Positions 53,149 through 60,561 of a stretch of DNA of 60,561 bases are shown here, in pieces. Made by a program: the position numbers and the translations under genes. Each line of letters starts with the position of its first letter. Position 1 is the stretch's first letter. The stretch is from Alkalihalobacillus pseudalcaliphilus (GTDB lineage: Bacteria; Bacillota; Bacilli; Bacillales; Bacillaceae_D), in NCBI RefSeq assembly GCF_028610675.1, contig NZ_JAQQWS010000017.1, positions 1-60,561 on the forward strand, in the 5' to 3' direction. Under the pieces are notes generated by a model, which saw nothing but the letters and a program-made list of their open reading frames with translations, was not told the DNA's origin and ran no database searches.

Positions 53149-53207
53149 TCTTGGTTAGGACAAGCTAAGTAGTATTGGGAAGCAAATGAAAACATTTACG
53201 AGCAAGT

Positions 53208-53246
53208 TGAATAAAAGACGCGTCCTTTAGGGCGTTTCTTTTTTTT
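53208..53246 (+). terminator. Terminator after the DUF368 gene
   Basis: AAGACGC and GCGTTTCTT form the stem around GTCCTTTAGG, followed by a run of T. Confidence 0.7.
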
Positions 53247-53431
53247 GAGCGGTGATTGCTTTCCCTTCGAAGGTAAATGAGCTAAAATAGACAAAGATAT
53301 GGAAAACTTTCAAAGAGCATTCGATATTTTTGAAAGGAATCGCGTACTTTAATTAATACGTATATAAATGAGAGCTTGAAAAGGAAAGGAGCTTTTTGTC
53401 ATCAGACAAAGAAGCTCAATGAGGTGAACAA

Positions 53432-54367
53432 GTGGATCAAAGGAAGATCGTTGTAGAAGGAGCACTAATGGTTGCTCTCTTTATCGCTGTTTTATTGATG
53501 ACTTTATTTATACCATTACTGAGTGTATTTTTGATTTGGTTTTTAGCATTCCCTTTTATCATATTTGGTAGGCGTTATCACTTACGGGCCAACGGGGTGG
53601 CTGGAGCTACGGCCCTGTTACTATCATTTATATTGACGGGTCTGATTGGGTTTATTGTGGCGTTGTTTTTTGTGGCAAGTGGTGTTGCGATTGGAGAAAT
53701 TTATAAAAGGCACCAAGGTGGTTTCCCGGTTCTAATTGGAGCAGGACTTACATTTACCACGGCACTTGTCCTTTCATTTGTGGCGAGTACACTCATAGCA
53801 GGGGTAGACCCGATGACGACAATTAAGGAATCGATGTTGAATCAAATTGATTTTATTGAGTCGACATTAGGTTCTTTAGCCAATGAAGCTGTTTCTGAGC
53901 AGATGATGCAAGTAGCAGAATTTATTGTTTACTTGGGGCCGGTTATCCTTGTTACAACCGCTGTCGCTTTTGCTGTCATTACAGTAGGTTTCAGTCAGTT
54001 AATTCTTAGACGCCTTGGACTTGAGGTTACAAAAATACCACCATTCCGTGAGTGGAAATTTCCAAGAGCTTTTTTCTGGTATTACTTTATTGTTTTAATA
54101 TTATCCTTTTTTAGCTTTGAAGAAGGAACCACGATGTTTTTAGTTGTGACGAACCTTTTCTTGATTTTAGGGTTTGTCATGATGGTTCAAGGCTTTAGTT
54201 TAATTTTTTACTACTTCCATGTGGTTCATCGAACAAAAGTATGGCCTTTTATTATATTAATTGTCTGTATCTTATTTTCTCCGTTATTAGAGTTAGTAAG
54301 AATTTTAGGTATTGTTGATTTAGGATTTGAGATTCGAGCGTGGATTGATAATAAGAAGAAAAAGTAG
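53432..54367 (+). CDS. yybS: DUF2232 membrane protein YybS
   Basis: A 311-aa polytopic protein with about eight hydrophobic segments, matching YybS in sequence style (EGALMVALFIAVLLMTLFIP at the start) and in position before gdpP. Function is unknown; it resembles substrate-binding components of ECF-type transporters. The GTG start has GAGGTGA four bases upstream. It lies 11 bp before gdpP. Confidence 0.9.
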   Translation: MDQRKIVVEGALMVALFIAVLLMTLFIPLLSVFLIWFLAFPFIIFGRRYHLRANGVAGATALLLSFILTGLIGFIVALFFVASGVAIGEIYKRHQGGFPVLIGAGLTFTTALVLSFVASTLIAGVDPMTTIKESMLNQIDFIESTLGSLANEAVSEQMMQVAEFIVYLGPVILVTTAVAFAVITVGFSQLILRRLGLEVTKIPPFREWKFPRAFFWYYFIVLILSFFSFEEGTTMFLVVTNLFLILGFVMMVQGFSLIFYYFHVVHRTKVWPFIILIVCILFSPLLELVRILGIVDLGFEIRAWIDNKKKK

Positions 54368-54378
54368 GAGCTGACAAT

Positions 54379-56343
54379 ATGCCGAAGTTTTTAATTAGAC
54401 ACTTGTCCGGATATCATGTTATCGGCTTGTTTATTTTCACCTTGCTACTCGTGGTACTCATCACATACTTTCATTGGCAGGTCGGAATTGCTGCATTTAT
54501 TGGGTTTCTTGCCTTTGCGTTTTTCACATGGCGAGTAAGGAGTGCTTTTAAAAAGCAATTTGAAGAGTACGTCTCTACTTTATCTTATCGTGTGCAAAAA
54601 GCGGGGGAGGAGGCCGTTCTTCATATACCGATAGGCATGCTTCTTTATAATGAGCACTTAAGTGTTCAATGGATGAATCCTTTTATGAACAAAGTGTTTT
54701 CAAAAGAATCATTAGGGGAAGATTTACAAAGCATTCATGATAAGCTTTTTGAGATGATGGAGGATGACTTAGAAGAGGACACTATTGAAGTCGACGGCAG
54801 CTTTTATCATGTTCAGTTAAAAAAGGATGAGCGACTCTTTTATTTTATTGACGTCACTGAAATGGAAGAAACAAAGAAATTATATAGAGATACGCAAACC
54901 GTGGTCGCTTTTCTGTTGCTTGATAATTATGATGATGTCACGCAAGGGCTTGAAGAACAAGTGCGAAGTCGTCTCGTAAGCCAGGTAACACAAGCGATTA
55001 ATAATTGGGCACAAGAGAATGATATTTTTATACGTAGAAATGCATCGGATCGATTTGTCGCGATTATGAATTTTGGTGTGTTAAAAAAATTAGAAGACCA
55101 TAAATTTGCCCTGATGGATCAAATAAGAGAAATTTCTGGGAAAGAACGAGTTCCTTTAACATTAAGTATTGGAATTGGGGCCGGCGATCGTTCTGTTCGC
55201 GAACTAGGGCAGCTTGCTCAATCAAGCTTGGACTTAGCATTAGGTCGCGGTGGCGATCAGGTAGCAATCAAGCAGAAGAACGGTAAATTCCGCTTTTATG
55301 GTGGAAAATCAAATGCGGTGGAAAAAAGAACTCGAGTTCGGGCTCGTGTCATTTCGCACTCCCTTCGTGATTTTGTTTTAGATAGCGATCAAGTCATGGT
55401 GATGGGCCATAAGCATCCTGATATGGATTCGATCGGTGCCGGTATTGGTGTACTAAAAATCGCTGAGGTTAATGAGCGAGAGGGCTATGTGATTTTGGAT
55501 CCGAATGATTTAAACCCGAATGTAAGCCGGCTTATGGATGAAGTCGAAAATCACGATCATCTTTGGTCGCAGTTCATTTCCCCAGATGAAGCCTTACAGG
55601 AAGTAACGAAAAAGACATTACTTGTCATTGTTGATACCCATCGCCCGAGTATGGTCGTTGAACAGCAACTGTTGGAAAAGGTTGACCGTATCGTTGTCCT
55701 TGACCATCATCGTCGCGGTGAGGAGTTTATCGATGATCCAGTTCTTGTCTATATGGAGCCTTATGCTTCCTCAACAGCCGAGCTTGTGACCGAGCTTTTA
55801 GAATATCAACCGAAAAAATTAAAGCTTGATCGTTTGGAAGCAACAGCGTTACTTGCGGGAATTGTTGTCGATACGAAAAGTTTTGCGAACCGAACGGGAG
55901 CGAGAACCTTTGATGCAGCTTCCTATTTACGCTCAAATGGGGCAGATACGACTCTCGTCCAAAACCTGCTGAAGGAAGAGCTGGACCATTATGTTAAACG
56001 AGCTCAGCTTGTTGAAAATACCGAGTATTATCGTGAAGGCTATGCGATTGCAGCTGCTGATGAAGGGGATGCTTTTACACAAATCACGATTGCCCAAGCA
56101 GCCGATACTTTACTTACAATGAAAGGTGTCGATGCTTCGTTCGTTATTTCAAATCGGACGGATGGATGTGTGTCGATCAGTGCACGCTCCTTAGGTAAAG
56201 TAAATGTGCAAGTCATTATGGAAAGGCTTGGCGGTGGTGGACATTTAACAAATGCTGCAACACAGTTAGAAGATGTTACAATAGAAGAAGCCAAACATCA
56301 ACTACAAGCAGTAATTGATGAATCAATAGAAGGAGGAAATTAA
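54379..56343 (+). CDS. gdpP: Cyclic-di-AMP phosphodiesterase GdpP (YybT)
   Basis: A 654-aa membrane enzyme that hydrolyses c-di-AMP to pApA. Two membrane helices (about 10-55) are followed by a PAS-like domain (VLHIPIGMLLYNEHLSVQWM) and a degenerate GGDEF domain (about 170-305). The DHH/DHHA1 catalytic part has MGHKHPDMDSIGAG, VDTHRP, LDHHRRG and the C-terminal GGGGHLTNAA. It shares an operon with yybS and rplI; the rplI GTG begins two bases after its stop. Confidence 0.97.
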   Translation: MPKFLIRHLSGYHVIGLFIFTLLLVVLITYFHWQVGIAAFIGFLAFAFFTWRVRSAFKKQFEEYVSTLSYRVQKAGEEAVLHIPIGMLLYNEHLSVQWMNPFMNKVFSKESLGEDLQSIHDKLFEMMEDDLEEDTIEVDGSFYHVQLKKDERLFYFIDVTEMEETKKLYRDTQTVVAFLLLDNYDDVTQGLEEQVRSRLVSQVTQAINNWAQENDIFIRRNASDRFVAIMNFGVLKKLEDHKFALMDQIREISGKERVPLTLSIGIGAGDRSVRELGQLAQSSLDLALGRGGDQVAIKQKNGKFRFYGGKSNAVEKRTRVRARVISHSLRDFVLDSDQVMVMGHKHPDMDSIGAGIGVLKIAEVNEREGYVILDPNDLNPNVSRLMDEVENHDHLWSQFISPDEALQEVTKKTLLVIVDTHRPSMVVEQQLLEKVDRIVVLDHHRRGEEFIDDPVLVYMEPYASSTAELVTELLEYQPKKLKLDRLEATALLAGIVVDTKSFANRTGARTFDAASYLRSNGADTTLVQNLLKEELDHYVKRAQLVENTEYYREGYAIAAADEGDAFTQITIAQAADTLLTMKGVDASFVISNRTDGCVSISARSLGKVNVQVIMERLGGGGHLTNAATQLEDVTIEEAKHQLQAVIDESIEGGN

Positions 56344-56344
56344 A

Positions 56345-56788
56345 GTGAAAGTCATATTCTTAGAAGATGTAAAAGGAAAAGGAAAAAAAGGCGAAGTTAA
56401 AAACGTATCAGAAGGGTATGCACGTAACTTCTTATTTCCAAAAAATTTAGCGGTAGAAGCTAATAACTCTAATATCAAGGATTTGGAAGCGAAAAAGAAA
56501 AGTGCAAACAAGAAAGTGCAAGAGGAACTAGAAGAGGCAAAAGCATATAAAGAAAAATTAGAAGCACAGGAAGTAACGATTAAGGCAAAAGCTGGAGAAG
56601 GTGGCCGCTTATTTGGGGCTGTCTCAACGAAACAAATTGCTGAAACATTAGCGAGTCTAAAGTTAAAAGTCGATAAACGTAAGATCTTATTAAATGATCC
56701 AATTCGTTCATTAGGTTATACAAATGTACCAATTAAGATTCACCCAGAGGTTATTGCCACGGTAAAAGTACACGTTGTCGAGCAGTAA
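56345..56788 (+). CDS. rplI: 50S ribosomal protein L9
   Basis: 147 aa starting MKVIFLEDVKGKGKKGEVKN, with YARNFLFPKNLAVEA, the long central helix and the C-terminal domain (GGRLFGAVSTKQIAE). The GTG start uses the GGAGG at the end of gdpP, so the two are coupled. Confidence 0.98.
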   Translation: MKVIFLEDVKGKGKKGEVKNVSEGYARNFLFPKNLAVEANNSNIKDLEAKKKSANKKVQEELEEAKAYKEKLEAQEVTIKAKAGEGGRLFGAVSTKQIAETLASLKLKVDKRKILLNDPIRSLGYTNVPIKIHPEVIATVKVHVVEQ

Positions 56789-56830
56789 TCGAATTGGAAG
56801 AATAAACCGATTGAGAAAGGGAAGTTCAGA

Positions 56831-58195
56831 ATGAGTGATTTATTTGCCGACCGTACACCGCCACAAAATATAGAAGCTGAACAAGCGGTTCTAGGAGCTA
56901 TTTTCTTAGAAGATTCTGCTTTAGTAACTGCGACGGAACGCTTGCAGCCTGAGGATTTTTATCGTGCCTCACATCAACGAATCTATGAAATTATGTTGGA
57001 CTTGGCTGAAAAAGGGGAGCCGGTAGATTTAGTCACGATTACAGCTGAACTTCAAGATCGTCAATGGTTAGATGATGTCGGTGGCGTCTCCTATTTAGCT
57101 GATTTATCGAATGCCGTACCGACGGCAGCCAATGTCGAGTACTATAGCCGAATTGTTGAGGAAAAATCAGTGCTGCGCCGTTTAATTAAAGTGGCGACAC
57201 ATATCGCAGCAGAAGGCTATCAAAGTGATGATGAAGTCGATGCGATTTTAGACGATGCCGAGAAAACGATTCTTGACGTAGCTCAGCGTAAAAATACGAG
57301 TGCGTTCGTTACGATTAAAGATGTTTTAGTGGAAACATATGAAAATATTGAGATGCTCCAAAATCAAAAAGGTGATATTACCGGTATTCCAACCGGTTTC
57401 CTTGAGCTTGATAAAATGACAGCTGGTTTCCAGCGCAATGATTTAATTATCGTTGCCGCCCGTCCATCCGTAGGTAAAACCGCCTTTGCTTTAAATATCG
57501 CTCAAAACGTGGCCACAAAAACGAGTGAGAACGTGGCGATATTTAGTTTAGAGATGGGGGCCAGTCAACTCGTGCAGCGTATGCTATGTGCCGAAGGAAA
57601 TATTGACGCTCAACGAATGAGAACGGGTGCACTAACGTCAGAGGATTGGCAAAAGCTGACGATGGCGATGGGTAGTTTGGCGAAGGCTGGTATTTACATT
57701 GATGATACACCAGGGATTAAAGTTGGTGAGATTCGAGCGAAATGTCGCCGTCTAAAACAAGAAAGTGGTCTCGGTATGATTATGATCGATTACCTTCAGC
57801 TTATTCAAGGAAATGGTCGTAGTGGTGAGAACCGTCAACAGGAAGTTTCGGAAATCTCTCGTACGTTAAAAGGGATTGCTCGTGAACTCGAAGTTCCTGT
57901 TATTGCTTTATCACAGCTTTCTCGTGGTGTAGAATCACGTCAGGATAAGCGCCCGATGATGTCTGATATCAGGGAATCGGGAAGTATTGAGCAGGATGCC
58001 GATATTGTCGCCTTCTTATATCGTGATGACTACTATGATAAAGAGTCCGAGAACCAAAATATTATTGAAATTATCATTGCCAAGCAACGTAACGGTCCCG
58101 TTGGAACGGTAGAGTTGGCATTTGTGAAGGAATATAATAAGTTCGTTAATCTAGATAGGCGTCACGAAGAACGCGATATGCCGCCAGGTGCATAG
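56831..58195 (+). CDS. dnaB: Replicative DNA helicase (DnaB; DnaC in B. subtilis naming)
   Basis: A 454-aa hexameric fork helicase. The N-terminal domain begins PPQNIEAEQAVLGAIFLE. The RecA-like motor has Walker A AARPSVGKTAFALN (about 213-226), Walker B MIMIDYLQLI and the DnaB motif SDIRESGSIEQDADIVAFLYR. It follows rplI by 42 bp, as in other Bacillus, and has its own terminator. Confidence 0.98.
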   Translation: MSDLFADRTPPQNIEAEQAVLGAIFLEDSALVTATERLQPEDFYRASHQRIYEIMLDLAEKGEPVDLVTITAELQDRQWLDDVGGVSYLADLSNAVPTAANVEYYSRIVEEKSVLRRLIKVATHIAAEGYQSDDEVDAILDDAEKTILDVAQRKNTSAFVTIKDVLVETYENIEMLQNQKGDITGIPTGFLELDKMTAGFQRNDLIIVAARPSVGKTAFALNIAQNVATKTSENVAIFSLEMGASQLVQRMLCAEGNIDAQRMRTGALTSEDWQKLTMAMGSLAKAGIYIDDTPGIKVGEIRAKCRRLKQESGLGMIMIDYLQLIQGNGRSGENRQQEVSEISRTLKGIARELEVPVIALSQLSRGVESRQDKRPMMSDIRESGSIEQDADIVAFLYRDDYYDKESENQNIIEIIIAKQRNGPVGTVELAFVKEYNKFVNLDRRHEERDMPPGA

Positions 58196-58203
58196 CCTTA
58201 ATG

Positions 58204-58246
58204 AACCTTACTAATTGTTAGCTGAGACAATTGGTAAGGTTTTTTG
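58204..58246 (+). terminator. dnaB terminator
   Basis: AACCTTAC and ATTGT pair with ACAAT and GTAAGGTT, then TTTTTT. Confidence 0.9.
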
Positions 58247-58405
58247 GTATGGGAGTTGCTTATGGGCGATAGCTTGTGCCGTGAAGTTAGTTCGTCATCC
58301 ATCTCACGATAAATGACCTTAGTAGGACAGTGCTCCCTGTTTGTGCGGCTGACTCCTGATGGTGATCGAGTTGTAAACGTGCCAACAGTTTGAAAAGCCG
58401 CCACT

Positions 58406-58570
58406 ACTTTCATCTTTGTTAGTGGCGGAGTGAATGGGGCTTCACCATGTGGGTTTTGTATGGGAGTTAGTGCGAATGCTCATGTGCCGAGCTTTGTTCG
58501 TCGCTACCGAAAATCATGCTGCGCGTCCTGCGGGGTGGCACTGAGCTAATCGGCGCAGCCAGCGGATATA
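58406..58570 (-). repeat. Dispersed element, inverted and truncated copy, with 62-bp module
   Basis: 58406-58467 is the 62-bp module in inverted orientation. On the minus strand, 58440-58570 matches the right half of the element at 47260-47370 (TCCGCTGGCTG...CGATTA..CTCAGTGCC...CGCACTAACT). The match stops abruptly after CCAGCGGA (58558-58565), where an LPXTG-type coding tail begins. Confidence 0.7.
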
Positions 58571-58662
58571 CGGCAACGAGTATGTATCATTGGTTGTTGC
58601 TAGGAATGGGATTAATTCTATTATGCTCTATTTACTATTTTAGAAGACTGAGAACCTCATAG
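58558..58662 (+). pseudogene. C-terminal remnant of a cell-wall-anchored (LPXTG-type) protein
   Basis: Reading from the end of the repeat, the frame gives SGYTATSMYHWLLLGMGLIL, then a few hydrophobic residues, YYFRRLRTS and a TAG at 58660-58662. This is the layout of a sortase sorting tail: a short linker after LPxTG, one membrane helix, then a basic tail. The LPxT part and all upstream coding sequence are missing, replaced by the dispersed element. There is no start site of its own. Confidence 0.5.
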
Positions 58663-58731
58663 TTCAGAACTAACGGTCGTACATGTACTTATCATGACAT
58701 TACGTCCTTTTTTTTATAGTTTCATAGCTTT

Positions 58732-58776
58732 TTGACGAACAAATTATAACACTACTAATATAAATGTTCGTGTTTT
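58732..58776. promoter_or_regulatory. Pair of PurBoxes (PurR operator) before purA
   Basis: Two CGAAC cores lie in inverted orientation: TTTGACGAACAAA (58732-58744) on the plus strand, and ACACGAACATT on the minus strand (about 58764-58774). Both approximate the Bacillus PurBox AWWWCCGAACWWT. Paired inverted boxes upstream of pur promoters are the target of PurR, which represses when PRPP is low. Confidence 0.65.
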
Positions 58777-58778
58777 TG

Positions 58779-58807
58779 TTGACGCACAATTAGTGAGTTG
58801 GTATACT
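58779..58807 (+). promoter_or_regulatory. purA promoter
   Basis: TTGACG (58779-58784), a 17-bp spacer and TATACT (58802-58807), immediately downstream of the two PurBoxes and 58 bp before the start codon. Confidence 0.8.
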
Positions 58808-58864
58808 AATTAATGGATTTGATTACTATTACTCGGCTTTTAAGCCTGAGGCGGAGGTGCGGAA

Positions 58865-60151
58865 ATGGCATCAGTTGTTGTAGTTGGTACACAGTGGGGC
58901 GATGAAGGAAAGGGAAAGATTACGGATTATCTTTCAGAAAAAGCAGAGGTTGTCGCTCGTTACCAAGGTGGTAATAATGCAGGACATACGATCGTTTTCG
59001 ACGGTGTCAAATATAAGCTTCACTTGATTCCATCTGGGATTTTTTATAAAGATAAAATTTGTGTAATCGGAAACGGTATGGTTATTGATCCGAAAGCACT
59101 CGTTGAAGAATTAGCATACTTACATGAACGTAATGTTGATACAAGTAATTTGAGAATTTCCAATCGTGCTCACGTGATTTTACCGTATCACTTAAAGCAA
59201 GATATTGTGGAAGAAGAGCGCAAAGGTGCAAATAAAATCGGAACGACGAAAAAAGGGATTGGTCCAGCTTATATGGACAAAGCAGCCCGTATCGGAATTC
59301 GTATTGCTGATTTATTAGATAAAGAAGTTTTTGAAGAAAAACTTATCCGCAATTTAGATGAGAAAAATCGTTTATTTGAAAAGTATTATGAAACGTCCGG
59401 ATTTACAAAGGAAGAAATACTTGAAGAATATTATGGATATGGACAGCAGATTGCTGAATTAGTTTGTGATACATCTGTCGTTTTAAATGATGCTTTAGAT
59501 GAAGGGCGTCGTGTTCTTTTCGAAGGTGCACAAGGTGTTATGCTTGATATTGACCAAGGCACATACCCATTTGTTACGTCTTCGAATCCTATTGCTGGTG
59601 GTGTAACGATAGGCTCTGGTGTTGGTCCGTCAAAAATTAACCATGTTGTCGGTGTTTCAAAAGCATATACAACGCGAGTGGGTGATGGTCCATTCCCAAC
59701 TGAATTACATGATGAAATTGGTGACCAAATCCGTGAGGTTGGCCGTGAGTACGGTACGACGACTGGACGAGCTCGACGTGTTGGTTGGTTTGACTCTGTT
59801 GTTGTGCGTCACGCTCGTCGTGTGAGTGGGCTAACGGATTTATCATTAAATTCAATTGATGTGTTAACAGGCATTCCTACATTAAAAATTTGTACAGCGT
59901 ATAGATACCGTGGAGAAATCATGGAAGAGTTCCCAGCAAGCCTAAAAGTACTTGCAGAGTGTGAGCCTGTTTATGAAGAGTTACCGGGGTGGACAGAAGA
60001 TATTACTGGTGTAAAATCTTTACATGAACTTCCTGAAAATGCTCGTCATTATATTGAGCGTGTTTCGCAATTAACTGGGATTCCATTAACGATTTTCTCG
60101 GTTGGGCCTGATCGTAATCAAACAAACTTAGTTCGTGGAGTTTTTGCTTAA
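58865..60151 (+). CDS. purA: Adenylosuccinate synthetase
   Basis: PurA joins IMP and aspartate with GTP to give adenylosuccinate, the first step of AMP synthesis. The 428 aa show the P-loop-like GTQWGDEGKGKITDYL at the N terminus, GNNAGHTIV, GTTKKGIGPAYMDKAARIGI and GTTTGRARRVGWFD. GCGGAGGTG precedes the ATG. It follows dnaB as in Bacillus, with a repeat-filled 670-bp gap between. Confidence 0.98.
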   Translation: MASVVVVGTQWGDEGKGKITDYLSEKAEVVARYQGGNNAGHTIVFDGVKYKLHLIPSGIFYKDKICVIGNGMVIDPKALVEELAYLHERNVDTSNLRISNRAHVILPYHLKQDIVEEERKGANKIGTTKKGIGPAYMDKAARIGIRIADLLDKEVFEEKLIRNLDEKNRLFEKYYETSGFTKEEILEEYYGYGQQIAELVCDTSVVLNDALDEGRRVLFEGAQGVMLDIDQGTYPFVTSSNPIAGGVTIGSGVGPSKINHVVGVSKAYTTRVGDGPFPTELHDEIGDQIREVGREYGTTTGRARRVGWFDSVVVRHARRVSGLTDLSLNSIDVLTGIPTLKICTAYRYRGEIMEEFPASLKVLAECEPVYEELPGWTEDITGVKSLHELPENARHYIERVSQLTGIPLTIFSVGPDRNQTNLVRGVFA

Positions 60152-60212
60152 AAAAATGATGGTTTGATATATGCAGGTCAAGGTTATACTAAAAATAATA
60201 CGTAAGAAAACA

Positions 60213-60253
60213 ACGAAAACACAAGTTTCGACTTGCGTTTTCGTATTGTTTTC
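60213..60253 (+). terminator. purA terminator
   Basis: ACGAAAAC and CAAG pair with CTTG and GTTTTCGT around TTTCGA, then ATTGTTTT. Confidence 0.85.
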
Positions 60254-60396
60254 GATATGATGGTGAAGGTTGTTCGGAGGTCTGAATGATTGGTGAAGAT
60301 TAAATAAAATTATTTTGTATAAACACTTGCAGTTAAGTTTTCTGTATGTTATTATAAATCTTGTCGCTAAGGCAAGTGGACAAGTAAAAAAGAAAT

Positions 60397-60472
60397 GAGC
60401 CATTAGCTCAGTCGGTAGAGCATCTGACTTTTAATCAGAGGGTCGAAGGTTCAAGTCCTTCATGGCTCACCA
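60397..60472 (+). tRNA. tRNA-Lys (UUU)
   Basis: A 76-nt cloverleaf with encoded CCA. Acceptor GAGCCAT pairs with ATGGCTC. The anticodon loop CTTTTAA between TCTGA and TCAGA gives anticodon TTT (60430-60432). The T-loop is GGTTCAAGTCC. Confidence 0.98.
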
Positions 60473-60487
60473 TTCATTTTCTGTAGT

Positions 60488-60561
60488 GGCCCGTTGGTCA
60501 AGCGGTTAAGACACCGCCCTTTCACGGCGGTAACACGGGTTCGAATCCCGTACGGGTCACC
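60488..60561 (+). tRNA. tRNA-Glu (UUC), last base cut off by the window edge
   Basis: Acceptor GGCCCGT pairs with ACGGGTC. The anticodon stem CCGCC/GGCGG holds TTC (60521-60523), and the T-loop is GGTTCGAATCC. The sequence ends at CC of CCA, so one base is missing. It follows tRNA-Lys by 15 bp, suggesting one tRNA transcript continuing beyond the window. Confidence 0.97.

Noticed and set aside
58198..58413. 71-aa minus-strand frame after dnaB
   Set aside because: It overlaps the dnaB terminator and the repeat module and has no credible start.

Overview
This window is the replication-origin region of a low-GC, endospore-forming Bacillaceae chromosome. The gene order gyrA-gyrB-remB-recF-yaaA-dnaN-dnaA (leftward), oriC, then rpmH-rnpA-yidC/spoIIIJ-jag-mnmE-mnmG-rsmG-noc-soj-spo0J (rightward) is the classical Bacillus arrangement. 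yyaC, spo0J, noc and spoIIIJ-type genes point to a spore former. I cannot name the species. The dispersed intergenic repeats and the secreted and intracellular carbohydrate enzymes would fit a soil or alkaliphilic Bacillus relative, but that is inference.

Layout. 1-630: promoters and leader of an rRNA operon running off the left edge, and the gyrA terminator. 0.6-9.6 kb: leftward gyrase, repair and replication-initiation genes. 8.1-8.3 and 9.8-10.1 kb: the two halves of a bipartite oriC, with DnaA boxes on both sides of dnaA and a DnaA-trio-like repeat in the dnaA-dnaN gap. 10.2-20.2 kb: core rightward genes, with two perfect parS palindromes (17161 and inside spo0J). 20.3-27.5 kb: a cysteine-desulfurase-like enzyme, DUF554, yyaC, ykvI-like and yyzM genes, ychF, and the rpsF-ssb-rpsR operon.

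27.5-52.3 kb is an accessory block between rpsR and the conserved yybS-gdpP-rplI-dnaB-purA segment. It starts with a 2.3 kb AT-rich insert (MerR regulator plus CPBP protease) bracketed by rpsR and a second copy of the rpsR 3' end plus terminator, which looks like the two ends of an integrated element. Next come a Pmp-like beta-helix protein, a GH2 glycosidase, a sialate O-acetylesterase-type enzyme, and a CcpA-controlled GH13 lipoprotein. These are followed by the Ku/LigD end-joining pair, an ABC-2 exporter with a nearby LiaSR/LnrJK-like two-component system, a YtvI-type permease, an alkyltransferase-like protein and a DUF368/PopT protein.

The intergenic DNA is unusually structured. Three tandem arrays have unit lengths of 51, 52 and 53 bp, and each lies upstream of a membrane-protein gene. 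A family of dispersed elements is bounded by ATGAAAGT/ACTTTCAT ends, including a roughly 62-bp module found four times. One such element is fused to the C-terminal remnant of a cell-wall-anchored protein near 58.6 kb. The window closes with PurR-type boxes, purA, tRNA-Lys and tRNA-Glu (missing its last base).
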